This document shows, in pieces, positions 42,734 to 51,533 of a DNA stretch of 64,000 nt. The stretch is taken from contig JUEP01000007.1 in the NCBI GenBank assembly GCA_000817105.1, forward strand, positions 1-64,000, in the 5' to 3' direction. Each line of letters begins with the position of its first letter. Positions within the stretch are counted from its first letter, which is position 1. This DNA is from a marine actinobacterium MedAcidi-G3 (GTDB taxonomy: Bacteria > Actinomycetota > Acidimicrobiia > Acidimicrobiales > Poriferisodalaceae). Under the pieces are notes generated by a model. The model ran no database searches. It saw nothing but the letters and a program-made list of their open reading frames with translations, and had not been told where the DNA came from. The translations under genes were made by a program, and so were the position numbers.

Positions 42734-43869
42734 GCGCAGTGTTTGACTCTGCTACATCATCCGGAGCTGCAGAGGCTAAGGCTCTAGCGCCCCCAATGCG
42801 CTATTTAGCAATGTTGGCATCAGTGCTACTACTCCTGCTGACAGGAGTAGTCATGGTTCTGTCAGCCTCCACGTGGACAGCGGTAATGCAGAAAGGTGAC
42901 GCTTTTTCGTTGTTCAGCAGGCACGCCGTAAATGTGACTATCGCCGTTTTTGCTTTGTTGGTAGCAGTGAGTTGTGACTATCGCTACTGGAGACGATCAG
43001 CCCCATACCTTCTTCTCGCCTCCGCATTTTCTCTGGTGCTCGTGCTCTTGGTTGGGAAGACAGTCAATGGCAGTGCACGCACTCTGGATTTAGGATTCCA
43101 GAGTTTTCAGCCTTCTGAATTAACCAAATTTGCGCTGGTGGTCGCCGTCGCTTCTTTTCTGGACCAACGGCGTTATTTCCTAGATCGACTTGATCGCGTC
43201 ACGGCGCCAATAGGTGTTTGCGTCGCTGTGATATGCGGGTTGATTCTGCTTCAACCAGATCTGGGCACAGCAGCAATGATTGGATTTATTGCTCTGGGCA
43301 TGATGTGGGCAGCAGGTGTGCCTTTTAAACACCTTTGTCTTCTGGTGACTCCTGGGTTGATTGTTGGTTTGTTGGCTGTGCTAGCGGCGCCGTATCGTCG
43401 TGACAGAATTGTTGGTCTTTTCTTTTCCACTGAGAACGTTGAAGGTGCTGGCTGGCAAGTGACTCAGGGTTTAGTCAGTCTGGCGAACGGTGGAGTCCGA
43501 GGCACAGGACTTGGTGCCGGTCAAGCACAGTGGGGATGGGTCCCGGAGGCCCACACCGATCTGGTTTTTGCCGTGATAGGTGAACAGCTTGGCTTTGTGG
43601 GGGCACTCGCAGTTTTGGTCTTGCTTGGAACCATAGTCTTTACGGGCTTTCGGACAGCGCAGGTGGCGCCTGATGTTTTTGGAGCTCTGCTAGCAGCGGG
43701 TATATCGCTTTGGTTCTTAGTTCAGGTTCTGGTCAATTTATTTGGGGTCTTGAGGCTGTTACCCATAACTGGGGTTACGTTGCCGTTTGTCTCCTATGGA
43801 GGTACCTCGCTAATAATCAACTCGCTAGCTGCGGGCTTACTTCTCAACATAGCGCGTCAATCACGATGA
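42730..43869 (+). CDS. ftsW: Lipid II polymerase FtsW (SEDS family)
   Basis: 379 residues, about ten membrane segments, no long C-terminal extension. SEDS features are VMVLSASTWTAV at the N-terminus, GKTVNGSARTLDLGFQSFQPSEL, LLQPDLGTAAMI, and the late loop LPITGVTLPFVSYGGTSL. It polymerises lipid II at the septum together with FtsI. Both ends overlap its neighbours (murD and murG) by ATGA. Confidence 0.96.
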   Translation: MSAVFDSATSSGAAEAKALAPPMRYLAMLASVLLLLLTGVVMVLSASTWTAVMQKGDAFSLFSRHAVNVTIAVFALLVAVSCDYRYWRRSAPYLLLASAFSLVLVLLVGKTVNGSARTLDLGFQSFQPSELTKFALVVAVASFLDQRRYFLDRLDRVTAPIGVCVAVICGLILLQPDLGTAAMIGFIALGMMWAAGVPFKHLCLLVTPGLIVGLLAVLAAPYRRDRIVGLFFSTENVEGAGWQVTQGLVSLANGGVRGTGLGAGQAQWGWVPEAHTDLVFAVIGEQLGFVGALAVLVLLGTIVFTGFRTAQVAPDVFGALLAAGISLWFLVQVLVNLFGVLRLLPITGVTLPFVSYGGTSLIINSLAAGLLLNIARQSR

Positions 43870-44999
43870 AGATTTTGACTTCCTCTGGGCCTCTATGTGT
43901 GCGAGGAGGAGTTCTAATTTCCGGAGGTGGAACAGCGGGCCACCTTTTGCCAGGTCTCGCAGTCGCCGAAGAACTAGTTAATCGGGGCTGTAAACGAAAC
44001 GAAATTGCTTTCGTTGGTAGTGCTCGCGGTGTTGAGGTTTCGATGGTTCCGGCAGCGGGTTTCCGGCTTAGAGCGCTCTCAGGACGCGGTCTAAACGGTC
44101 GCCGTATATCCCTACCTAATTTGTGGAACCTTCTAGCAATTCTGTGGGGGGTACTTCGAGGAATTTTCGTGGTGGGTCGATGTCGTCCAGGTATTGTTCT
44201 GTCCTTAGGTGGTTATGCCGCGCTACCAGCTTCGGTTGGAGCCATATTGTTTAGAGTTCCGCTGGTGCTAGCAGAACAAAACTCAGCGGCGTCTGGTGTG
44301 AACCGGCTATTGACCAAGTATGCAAAAGCTGCGGCAGTCCCGCATTCGGGAACTGGTCTGCGGAACGAAGTTGTTACGGGAAATCCAGTTCGCGAATCGG
44401 TCATCGAAGCGGATCGACTAGGGCGATCGAGCAGGAGCGAGCTTCAGTGGCCTTCGGAAGATCCAGTAGTCGTAGTATTTGGCGGGTCGTTGGGATCTAG
44501 GCGTATTAATGAAGCCATTTGGCAGGCTTCGAGCCACTCTGATTTACCCCTGATTTATCATGTCGTGGGAGAGCGCGATTGGCATATGTTGCCTGTTGAT
44601 TTGCCCAACAAAATCAAGGCCGTACCTTATGACAAAGAGCTACCGAAAGCGATGGCGGCTGCTGATCTCATTGTGTGTAGGCCCGGCGGGTCAACCGTTG
44701 CCGAAATTTCTTTGTTGGGAGTTCCGGCCATTCTCGTGCCCTTGCCCCAAGCCCCAAATGACCATCAACGTCTCAACGGTGAATGGCTGATGAATGCAGA
44801 CTTAGCAACGATTGTGGAAGATAAGGAATTCGACGGAGTCCGGCTGGTACATGAGATGACTGCAATGCTCAAAAAATTTAGAGTCACCGGAGATCCAGAT
44901 ATAGAACGCCGAAAACGGAGCATCGGGCCGCGCGATGCGACTCAAAGGGTTGCTGATCTTGTGGTAAATCATTGCTCTACAGTCCTGCCCGCCGATTAG
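43866..44999 (+). CDS. murG: UDP-GlcNAc:lipid I N-acetylglucosaminyltransferase
   Basis: 377 residues from ATG 43866; the frame is open to 43710 but inside ftsW. The N-terminal glycine loop is SGGGTAGHLLPG, lipid-facing loops follow, GGYAALPA and EQNSAASGVNRLL are typical, and the donor site has FGGSLGSRRIN and CRPGGSTVAEI. It converts lipid I to lipid II on the inner face of the membrane. Confidence 0.96.
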   Translation: MKILTSSGPLCVRGGVLISGGGTAGHLLPGLAVAEELVNRGCKRNEIAFVGSARGVEVSMVPAAGFRLRALSGRGLNGRRISLPNLWNLLAILWGVLRGIFVVGRCRPGIVLSLGGYAALPASVGAILFRVPLVLAEQNSAASGVNRLLTKYAKAAAVPHSGTGLRNEVVTGNPVRESVIEADRLGRSSRSELQWPSEDPVVVVFGGSLGSRRINEAIWQASSHSDLPLIYHVVGERDWHMLPVDLPNKIKAVPYDKELPKAMAAADLIVCRPGGSTVAEISLLGVPAILVPLPQAPNDHQRLNGEWLMNADLATIVEDKEFDGVRLVHEMTAMLKKFRVTGDPDIERRKRSIGPRDATQRVADLVVNHCSTVLPAD

Positions 45000-45016
45000 C
45001 AAAGAGACGAGACACC

Positions 45017-46420
45017 TTGAAGTCGTCGGATATAGCTCGCAACTCCTTGCCTAACAAAGCTTCGGTTCACGTCGTAGGAGCCGGTGGGGCTGGAATGAAT
45101 GCCATTGCGGCTGTGTTGCTATCTATGGGACACCAGGTAACTGGAAGCGACCTCCGTGAATCGGTTGGCGTAAACCGTCTACGTTCTATGGGAGCGAAAG
45201 TCTTTGTAGGGCATACCGCGACGAATATTGGCAATGCAGAGATTATTTGTCGCTCTACCGCAGTTCCTGACAGCAATGTTGAGGTCTTGGCCGCAAGAGA
45301 TTTAGGTCGACCAGTATGGAGCAGGGCAGATGTTCTGTCTGCAATTTGTGAACAAAAGCAGACAGTTGCTGTATCTGGCACACATGGAAAAACGACGACC
45401 TCATCCATGTTGGCGTTGGCGTTAACGGCGGCCGGCCTTGGGCCATCCTTCATCGTTGGGGGTGACCTAAATGAAATCGGATCTGGAGCAGTCTGGAATG
45501 ATGATGGGAAACTTTTTGTTGTTGAAGCCGATGAGTCCGACGGAACTTTTTTAAGACTCAATGCTGAGGCCGTAGTAGTTACAAATGTCGAAGCAGATCA
45601 TCTTGATTTCTTCGGCTCTTATCAGTCTCTGGTCGAATCCTTCGAAAAATTTCTTGCCGCAGCCGAAGGCCCTCGGGTGGTGTGTGCCGATGATTCAGGG
45701 GCTGCAAACCTGGCGTTGACAGTCGGTCAGTGCTTAACCTATGGGAGATCGAACGACGCTGATTACCGAATCGTTGACATCGAGAATCATAGGTATTCGT
45801 CAACATTTCGAATCCTAAGGAGAGGTCAGATCATTGGTAAGTGTGACTTGCCTGTGCCGGGTGTTCATAACGTGCTCAATGCAACAGCGGCATTTGTCGC
45901 TGCGTTGGAGTTAGGAGCCTCTGCCGACCTGGCGTTAGCCGCGCTTGGAAGATTTGCTGGTGTAGCTAGAAGATTTGAATTTCGCGGCGAACAAGACGGT
46001 GTCGTGTATGTAGATGATTACGCCCACCTCCCGAGTGAAGTTTCATCTGTGCTTGCTGCCGCCAAGGCAGGTAATTGGCAGCGGGTGGTAGCGGTGTTTC
46101 AGCCTCATCGATATAGCCGCACAGCTGAGTTATGGCGAGATTTCGGGGACTCTTTCGTCGATGCTGATCACGTGGTGGTGACCGGTATCTACGGGGCTGG
46201 GGAAGATCCGCGTCCAGGCATTACGGGAGATTTACTAGTCAGAGCGATTCTTGATGCCCACCCGAGTACCTCCGTTACTTACCTTCCTGGCAGAGATCAG
46301 GTTGCTGATTATTTGGATGCAAATCTCCGAACCGGGGACTTGTGCCTCACAATGGGCGCCGGCGACTTAACTTCCGCTGCAGATGAAGTGCAGACCCGCC
46401 GCAGAGCACTTGAAATATGA
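45017..46420 (+). CDS. murC: UDP-MurNAc:L-alanine ligase
   Basis: 467 residues from TTG 45017, 17 bases after murG, with a purine-rich site; the frame is open to 44972. Motifs are VVGAGGAGMNAIA at the N-terminus, ATP loop GTHGKTTTSSM, EADESDGTFL and the C-terminal DDYAHLPSEV. It adds the first amino acid to UDP-MurNAc. The stop overlaps murB (ATGA). Confidence 0.96.
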   Translation: MKSSDIARNSLPNKASVHVVGAGGAGMNAIAAVLLSMGHQVTGSDLRESVGVNRLRSMGAKVFVGHTATNIGNAEIICRSTAVPDSNVEVLAARDLGRPVWSRADVLSAICEQKQTVAVSGTHGKTTTSSMLALALTAAGLGPSFIVGGDLNEIGSGAVWNDDGKLFVVEADESDGTFLRLNAEAVVVTNVEADHLDFFGSYQSLVESFEKFLAAAEGPRVVCADDSGAANLALTVGQCLTYGRSNDADYRIVDIENHRYSSTFRILRRGQIIGKCDLPVPGVHNVLNATAAFVAALELGASADLALAALGRFAGVARRFEFRGEQDGVVYVDDYAHLPSEVSSVLAAAKAGNWQRVVAVFQPHRYSRTAELWRDFGDSFVDADHVVVTGIYGAGEDPRPGITGDLLVRAILDAHPSTSVTYLPGRDQVADYLDANLRTGDLCLTMGAGDLTSAADEVQTRRRALEI

Positions 46421-47346
46421 CCTTCAGCGGTTCTAACGATCGGGCTTTCGAAGATGCACTTCGACTTTTGGGCCCTCTTGCGCGAAGAGAAGTGGACATT
46501 GGTCGGCTAACGACCTACAGGGTAGGGGGTAGCTCCGCTCTGTTTATTGAGGCAGAGACGGAAAAGGATCTGAAGAACGTTGCGAAAGCACGAAATGAGA
46601 TTGGTCTTCCCGTTCTGGTTATTGGTAAGGGATCAAACTTACTGGTAGCGGACAGCGGATTTCCTGGAATAACGGTTGTCTTAGGTAAGCAGTTTTATGC
46701 AACTACAATTAACAAAGACACGGCGATTGTTCATGCCGGAAGCAGTGTGGCACTTCCCTCGTTAGCTCGTCGTTGCGTCTCGGCTCGTCTAAGCGGTTTC
46801 GAGTGGGCAGTCGGGGTTCCTGGTTCAATCGGAGGTGCCGTTCGCATGAACGCTGGAGGACATGGCAGCGACATGCAGGCGTCACTCGTTCAGGTCGAAA
46901 TGTTCGATCTAACAAGCTCTATTACCCAAATCAAGAGCAAAGAGCAGATGGCTTTCGGGTATAGAGAAAGCTCTGTTACGCAAGACCATATCGTTCTTGG
47001 GGCCACTCTCCAGCTTGATCACGACGAAGACGGTCAAAGCGCTGAAATTTTGAGTGAGATCGTTCATTGGAGGCGTGAGAACCAACCCGGCGGCCAAAAT
47101 GCTGGGTCCGTATTTGTGAATCCAGTCGGCGAGACTTCTGGTCAACTTCTCGAGCGTCTTGGGCTCAAAGGTTTCCGTATAGGTTCGGCAGAGGTTTCTT
47201 CTAAACATGCAAACTTCGTTCAAGCTGATGCAGGCGGATCAGCATTTGACGTAGATGCGGTCATTAGAGGCGTAGCTCGAAGGGTGTATTCGGAAACTGG
47301 GATCGAGCTCCGCACTGAAATTCAGCGGGTGGGGTTTGAGGCCTAG
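46417..47346 (+). CDS. murB: UDP-N-acetylenolpyruvoylglucosamine reductase
   Basis: 309 residues. FAD-binding motifs are TYRVGGSSALFIEA, IGKGSNLLVADSGFPG, and the GVPGSIGGAVRMNAGGHG region. The product is type IIa-like, with the Ser proton donor in QNAGSVFVNP. It reduces the enolpyruvyl group to lactyl to form UDP-MurNAc. Mycobacteria keep murB away from this cluster; here it sits between murC and ftsQ. Confidence 0.96.
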   Translation: MTFSGSNDRAFEDALRLLGPLARREVDIGRLTTYRVGGSSALFIEAETEKDLKNVAKARNEIGLPVLVIGKGSNLLVADSGFPGITVVLGKQFYATTINKDTAIVHAGSSVALPSLARRCVSARLSGFEWAVGVPGSIGGAVRMNAGGHGSDMQASLVQVEMFDLTSSITQIKSKEQMAFGYRESSVTQDHIVLGATLQLDHDEDGQSAEILSEIVHWRRENQPGGQNAGSVFVNPVGETSGQLLERLGLKGFRIGSAEVSSKHANFVQADAGGSAFDVDAVIRGVARRVYSETGIELRTEIQRVGFEA

Positions 47347-47348
47347 TC

Positions 47349-48089
47349 GTGTTTTTTAAGGGAGACACGCCGTGGCGTTTGGCCACAGTAAGAAGGCTTT
47401 CGATCTGGCTAGCTGTCGTCTTTATAGCGTTGACCGCTGCCTACTTAATAGTGGGTCGTTCGGCCCTCCTTGATGTTGAAGAAATCAAGGTTTACGGGTT
47501 GCATCATCTGACGCTTGAAGAGGTTCAAGATAATTTTGGATTTCAGCTAGGCGATTCCTTGCTCTCAGTTGATAAGGACTTAACTCGCGAAAAGCTTGAA
47601 GGATTGCCATGGGTAAGGAGCGCGGAAATCATTCGTTCTTGGGGAGGTCTGGTCGAAGTTGTCATTTCCGAGCACAAGCCGGTCGCACTTGTTATGACTA
47701 AACCTACTTATTGGGCCTTAGTAGCTAACGAAGGCACCATATTGACGCGCGGGTTGTCTGCGCCGCCAGAATTACCCCGCCTAAGTGGAGTGCGTGCAGC
47801 TGGGCCTCCCGGAGGTTATCTAGCGAGTGACAGCTCGGCCTTATTGGCTTTATTGAATGCAATGTCGCCGGACTTATCCCAGCGCTTCTCCAGCATTCGC
47901 AGGGAGGCGGATCAGGACATCGTGGCCACGCTCGTGAGTAATCAAGAAGTCATCTTTGGAGATGAGCAGCGTCTGGCAGCCAAGATCATTGCCTTATCGG
48001 CAGTCATTGATTACCTAGAAGAAGAAAATCGGATGGATAAGAAAATTGATGTGTCCGTGCCGGAGGTTCCGGTGGTCCGTGATGACTAA
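47349..48089 (+). CDS. ftsQ: Division protein FtsQ
   Basis: 246 residues: a short cytoplasmic N-terminus, one membrane segment (about 17-37), a POTRA domain (about 45-112, with VEEIKVYGLHHLTLEEV and GLPWVRSAEIIRSWGGLVEV), then the FtsQ beta domain. It links FtsL-type partners to the divisome outside the membrane. The GTG start is 2 bases after the murB stop. The 125-base gap to ftsZ is the largest within the cluster. Confidence 0.9.
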   Translation: MFFKGDTPWRLATVRRLSIWLAVVFIALTAAYLIVGRSALLDVEEIKVYGLHHLTLEEVQDNFGFQLGDSLLSVDKDLTREKLEGLPWVRSAEIIRSWGGLVEVVISEHKPVALVMTKPTYWALVANEGTILTRGLSAPPELPRLSGVRAAGPPGGYLASDSSALLALLNAMSPDLSQRFSSIRREADQDIVATLVSNQEVIFGDEQRLAAKIIALSAVIDYLEEENRMDKKIDVSVPEVPVVRDD

Positions 48090-48214
48090 GAAGTTGCGGC
48101 AAATCAACAAATAAGATCGAGGAACCAAGGGCGGACCTTTGAGGAGCGAAACTTGCGCTACCTTCAGGGTTGCATTGTTTAGTGGGCAAGTTTGGCGAGA
48201 CACCGGGAGGCCCA

Positions 48215-49303
48215 GTGGCCAGTCCTCAGAATTATCAGGCCGTGATTAAAGTCGTCGGAGTTGGCGGTGGAGGTTGTAACGCCGTTAATCGCATGATTGA
48301 TGCAGGTTTGACAGGTGTTGAGTTCATTGCGGTGAACACAGATGCACAAGCACTTCTCATGAGTGACGCTGATATCAAACTCGATATAGGGCGAGAATTA
48401 ACCCGAGGTTTGGGCGCTGGAAGCGACCCCGATGTAGGGCGACAAGCAGCGGTGGAGCACAGCGAAGAGATTAAAGACAACCTTGAGGGCGCCGACATGG
48501 TGTTCATAACTGCCGGTGAAGGCGGCGGAACGGGAACAGGAGCTGCTCCAGTAATAGCGGAAGTAGCGAGAGAGTGCGGTGCTTTAACGATTGGTGTCGT
48601 TACTCGACCGTTCATGTTTGAAGGTCGGCGGCGTGCTGTCCAAGCAGATGCCGGAATTCAAGAACTCAGAGAGAAGGTCGACACCCAAATAGTAGTTCCC
48701 AATGATCGGCTGTTGAGTGTCACCAATGAAAACACGACCATGGTTGATGCTTTTCAAATGGCCGATGATGTGCTCCGAGAAGGTGTTCAAGGGATTACCA
48801 CTTTGATTACAACGCCGGGTCTTATAAATACGGACTTTGCCGATGTAAAAATGATTATGTCGAATGCTGGGTCGGCGCTTATGGGTATCGGGCGTGCACA
48901 CGGAGAAAATCGGGCAGAAAATGCTGCGCGTCAGGCTGTTTCCAGTCCTTTGTTAGAGGCTTCAATTGAAGGAGCACGCGGTATTTTGCTTAATGTGACT
49001 GCGTCAAGCGCTCTGGGATTACACGAAGTCCGGGACGCGGCGGATGTGATTCATGATGTTGCGCATCCTGACGCAAACATTATTTTCGGTACGGTAATCG
49101 ATGAGTCGATGGACGAAGAGATTCGGATCACGGTTATCGCAGCTGGTTTTGATCGATGGGATGAAGGAACAGCAGGTTCTACTCGTTCGTCCACTTCGAC
49201 TCCTATTGGAGAGATATCTGACATCTTTGATGCCCAGGAAAGTGACGAGATCCGAATAGGCATCGATGATGATGATGATGATGATGATGATGATAGTGGC
49301 TAA
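48215..49303 (+). CDS. ftsZ: Cell division GTPase FtsZ with poly-Asp C-terminus
   Basis: 362 residues from GTG 48215, preceded by GGGAGG; TTG 48170 is upstream in frame. The GTPase motifs are intact: [15 protein letters not shown], the tubulin signature [10 protein letters not shown], and NTDAQAL. The core ends near ITVIAAGF, followed by a short Ser/Thr linker. The tail reads EIRIG then I, ten Asp, Ser-Gly. The conserved C-terminal peptide (D-x-P-x-F-L/M-R type), which SepF binds, is not recognisable. It builds the Z ring. The 125-base gap upstream may hold its own promoter. Confidence 0.95.
   Translation: MASPQNYQAVIKVVGVGGGGCNAVNRMIDAGLTGVEFIAVNTDAQALLMSDADIKLDIGRELTRGLGAGSDPDVGRQAAVEHSEEIKDNLEGADMVFITAGEGGGTGTGAAPVIAEVARECGALTIGVVTRPFMFEGRRRAVQADAGIQELREKVDTQIVVPNDRLLSVTNENTTMVDAFQMADDVLREGVQGITTLITTPGLINTDFADVKMIMSNAGSALMGIGRAHGENRAENAARQAVSSPLLEASIEGARGILLNVTASSALGLHEVRDAADVIHDVAHPDANIIFGTVIDESMDEEIRITVIAAGFDRWDEGTAGSTRSSTSTPIGEISDIFDAQESDEIRIGIDDDDDDDDDDSG
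49265..49294 (+). repeat. Perfect (GAT)10 microsatellite in the 3' end of ftsZ
   Basis: Ten identical GAT codons in frame encode ten Asp two residues before the FtsZ stop. No GAC codon interrupts the run, so the number may change by slippage. Opposite-strand His-rich ORFs are shadows of this repeat. Confidence 0.95.
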
Positions 49304-49306
49304 CCA

Positions 49307-49975
49307 ATGTTGACTTTTCATCGACGAATTGGGGACCGTCATCTTCTACGATTCTCATTCTCTGATCGCAGCGATGGGGATACCCGCAAAGCTTCGTTCC
49401 AGTTTCAGGATGGGAAAGCGCCAATTTTTCCGCACCAAGTGCACGGCTCAGATGTATCGATAGTTACAGAATGGGGTGCCCACAACAAACGCGAGTGTGA
49501 TGCGCTGATAACAAAAGCGGCCGCAGTTCCCATAGGTATCCGCGTTGCCGATTGCGTGCCAATAGCGATGTATGGGTCCTCTCCTGATGGTCCGGTGCTC
49601 GCTGTGGTACACGCTGGATGGCGAGGGATCCGCGCTGGTGTAGTTGCTAAGGTCGCGGAACACTTGGGCCAATTTGGTTGCGGTGGGCTAAGGGCCATTG
49701 TGGGTCCACATATATCGGTAGAAGAGTATGAGTTCGGATCTAAAGATCTTTCTCGAGTGGTCGGGGCCCTTGGAGAGAAAGTGGCTGGCCGGACCAAGGA
49801 TGGAAAGCCTGCTTTGAACCTTCGAGCAGCAGTTGAAGTAACGCTTGAAAGAAACTCAGTGAGCCTCGACCACTTGCTAGACCGTTGTACGGCTCAAGAT
49901 CTCCGGTATTGGTCTCATAGGTCGCGCGGTGATGAAGAGCGCTTTGCCCTAGTAGGAGAAATTAGGCTCTTGTAA
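49307..49975 (+). CDS. pgeF: Polyphenol oxidase/LACC1-family protein (YfiH)
   Basis: 222 residues of the DUF152/YfiH family. Catalytic zinc ligands are in HQVHGSDV, CDAL, RVADCVPI, and HAGWRG. Members act on purine nucleosides, and E. coli YfiH corrects misincorporated L-Ser in the UDP-MurNAc peptide. The location directly after ftsZ fits the cell wall role. The stop overlaps yggS (TAATG). Confidence 0.9.
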   Translation: MLTFHRRIGDRHLLRFSFSDRSDGDTRKASFQFQDGKAPIFPHQVHGSDVSIVTEWGAHNKRECDALITKAAAVPIGIRVADCVPIAMYGSSPDGPVLAVVHAGWRGIRAGVVAKVAEHLGQFGCGGLRAIVGPHISVEEYEFGSKDLSRVVGALGEKVAGRTKDGKPALNLRAAVEVTLERNSVSLDHLLDRCTAQDLRYWSHRSRGDEERFALVGEIRLL

Positions 49976-50646
49976 TGGATTTCGGTAGTGGGCTCAGTCG
50001 CGAAGAAGTAATAGATAGGGCCGGCAGGTTGCGAGACAGAGTCTCAGCGTTAGGTGGGGATAGCGTCGAGATTTTGGCGGTAACCAAAGGCTTTGGTTCT
50101 GAAGTGATGAAGCTTGCCTACGAATGTGGCTTTCGAAATGTCGGTGAAAGTTACGCGCAGGAGCTAACCGCCAAATGGAGTGACCTAACCCAGGAGGAAC
50201 GTGACTCCATTAAGGTTCATTTCATCGGAAAAATGCAGACAAACAAGGTTCGGAAGGTCGCGACAATTGTCCAAGTCTGGCAAACCGTCGACCGCCTGTC
50301 GCTGGTCCAAGAGTTAAGCAAAAGATGTCCAGGGTCTTCGGTGATGATTCAGATAAACCTGGCGCAAAGTGATTCGCAAGGAGGGTGTTCGATTAGTGAG
50401 GCCAGTGGCCTGATAGAGATGTCCCTCTCAGCTGGGTTAAATGTGGAGGGTTTGATGGCTATCGGACCTCAAGGCGACGAGAAAATTATTCGCGCTGCTT
50501 ACAAAAAACTTGTGGCTTTAGCCGATGAGTGGGAGCTAGAGCGGCGGTCGATAGGCATGAGTAGCGACCTCAACATTGCAATTGAATGTGGGAGCACCAT
50601 GGTAAGAATTGGAACTGCTTTGTTTGGTGACCGACCCATGCGCTAA
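49975..50646 (+). CDS. yggS: PLP-binding homeostasis protein (YggS family)
   Basis: 223 residues. The PLP lysine is in LAVTKGFGSE, FRNVGESYAQEL and VHFIGKMQTNK are typical, and VRIGTALFG closes the barrel. It buffers PLP and shows no known enzyme activity. In actinobacteria it commonly sits between pgeF and sepF, as here. Confidence 0.93.
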   Translation: MDFGSGLSREEVIDRAGRLRDRVSALGGDSVEILAVTKGFGSEVMKLAYECGFRNVGESYAQELTAKWSDLTQEERDSIKVHFIGKMQTNKVRKVATIVQVWQTVDRLSLVQELSKRCPGSSVMIQINLAQSDSQGGCSISEASGLIEMSLSAGLNVEGLMAIGPQGDEKIIRAAYKKLVALADEWELERRSIGMSSDLNIAIECGSTMVRIGTALFGDRPMR

Positions 50647-50680
50647 GAGCGCGGTACCCTCAGCATCTAGGAGGAGGCTG

Positions 50681-51196
50681 ATGGCTTCGATGTGGCGACA
50701 AGCGATGCTTTATCTCGGGTTAGGTCCCGACGAGCAATACGACGAATTGGATGGACTCCAACATCAAAGCGATTCGACAACTGCCCTTCCAGGTCAAGGT
50801 GATCAGGTATCGGTAGTCACGAGCCCTACGACTTCACCAACTATGCCTAGCCAAGGTGTTAGTTCGGCAGTTGGAGATGCTGGATCGTCCCCAAGTGGTT
50901 CTGTAAAAACTATTCCAATAACAAGCGCCAAACCTCATGTAGTTGCACCACGCACCTTTAACGATGCTCAGCAATTGGCAGATCGGTTTAAAGCCGACCA
51001 ACCGGTGATTGTGAATCTGCAGACAGCTGACAGAGATCTAGCCAGGAGAATCATCGATTTTATTAGCGGGCTTTGCTACGCCCTCGGGGGCAAAATGGAG
51101 AAAGTGGCTGATCAGGTCTATCTTCTTGCTCCCTCACACGTGAACCTTGCGGAGGAGGAGCGTCAGCGCCTCCAAGAGCGCGGTTTGCACTACTGA
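50681..51196 (+). CDS. sepF: Z-ring membrane anchor SepF
   Basis: 171 residues from ATG 50681, with AGGAGG 5 bases upstream; the frame is open to 50609. The N-terminal amphipathic helix (MASMWRQAMLYLGLG) should bind membrane. A Ser/Thr/Pro-rich linker of about 60 residues follows, then the SepF domain with FNDAQQLADRFK, VIVNLQ and RIIDFISGLCYALGG. It tethers FtsZ in place of FtsA, which is absent. Its usual binding site on FtsZ is the C-terminal peptide missing here. Confidence 0.95.
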   Translation: MASMWRQAMLYLGLGPDEQYDELDGLQHQSDSTTALPGQGDQVSVVTSPTTSPTMPSQGVSSAVGDAGSSPSGSVKTIPITSAKPHVVAPRTFNDAQQLADRFKADQPVIVNLQTADRDLARRIIDFISGLCYALGGKMEKVADQVYLLAPSHVNLAEEERQRLQERGLHY

Positions 51197-51210
51197 TCAA
51201 GGGTTCCAGA

Positions 51211-51477
51211 ATGATTCAGGTTCTATGCACTCTTTGCGACATCTATGTGTTGGCGATTTTTGGGCGGATTATATTTAGCTGGATTCCAATCGCTGGTGAT
51301 AGTCCTGTGGCGATTGTGCGCAGCTTTTTGGTACGCGTTACTGAACCATTGATGGGCCCTCTGCGTCGAGCCTTACCACCATTACGGCTGGGAGGTTTTG
51401 GCCTTGACCTTTCCCCGATAATTGTTCTTATTCTTGTTCAGTGGGTGCTAGCTGGGGCAATTCTTGGTTGTGGGTGA
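51211..51477 (+). CDS. YggT family membrane protein
   Basis: 88 residues with two membrane segments (about 5-25 and 65-85) flanking a loop with the conserved RSFLVRVTEPLMGPLRRALP stretch. YggT proteins are of unclear function and may support osmotic balance. The gene lies between sepF and divIVA, the standard actinobacterial order. Confidence 0.92.
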   Translation: MIQVLCTLCDIYVLAIFGRIIFSWIPIAGDSPVAIVRSFLVRVTEPLMGPLRRALPPLRLGGFGLDLSPIIVLILVQWVLAGAILGCG

Positions 51478-51521
51478 GTGACTCTCCGCTCGTTGTAGTT
51501 TCGGTGTCGACACCTTGTTGT

Positions 51522-51527
51522 TAGTGT
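51522..51527 (+). promoter_or_regulatory. Possible -10 element giving a leaderless divIVA transcript
   Basis: TAGTGT ends 6 bases before the divIVA ATG, the spacing at which transcription would begin on the start codon. There is no ribosome site in the gap. A good -35 is not seen, so confidence is low. Confidence 0.35.
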
Positions 51528-51533
51528 CATCTC

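Noticed and set aside
49240..49303. Frameshift hiding a normal FtsZ C-terminal peptide
   Set aside because: The other two frames give only poly-Met or stops through the repeat and no D-x-P-x-F-x-R type peptide.
49203..49424. Minus-strand ORF with a poly-His stretch
   Set aside because: It is the shadow of the (GAT)10 repeat in ftsZ.
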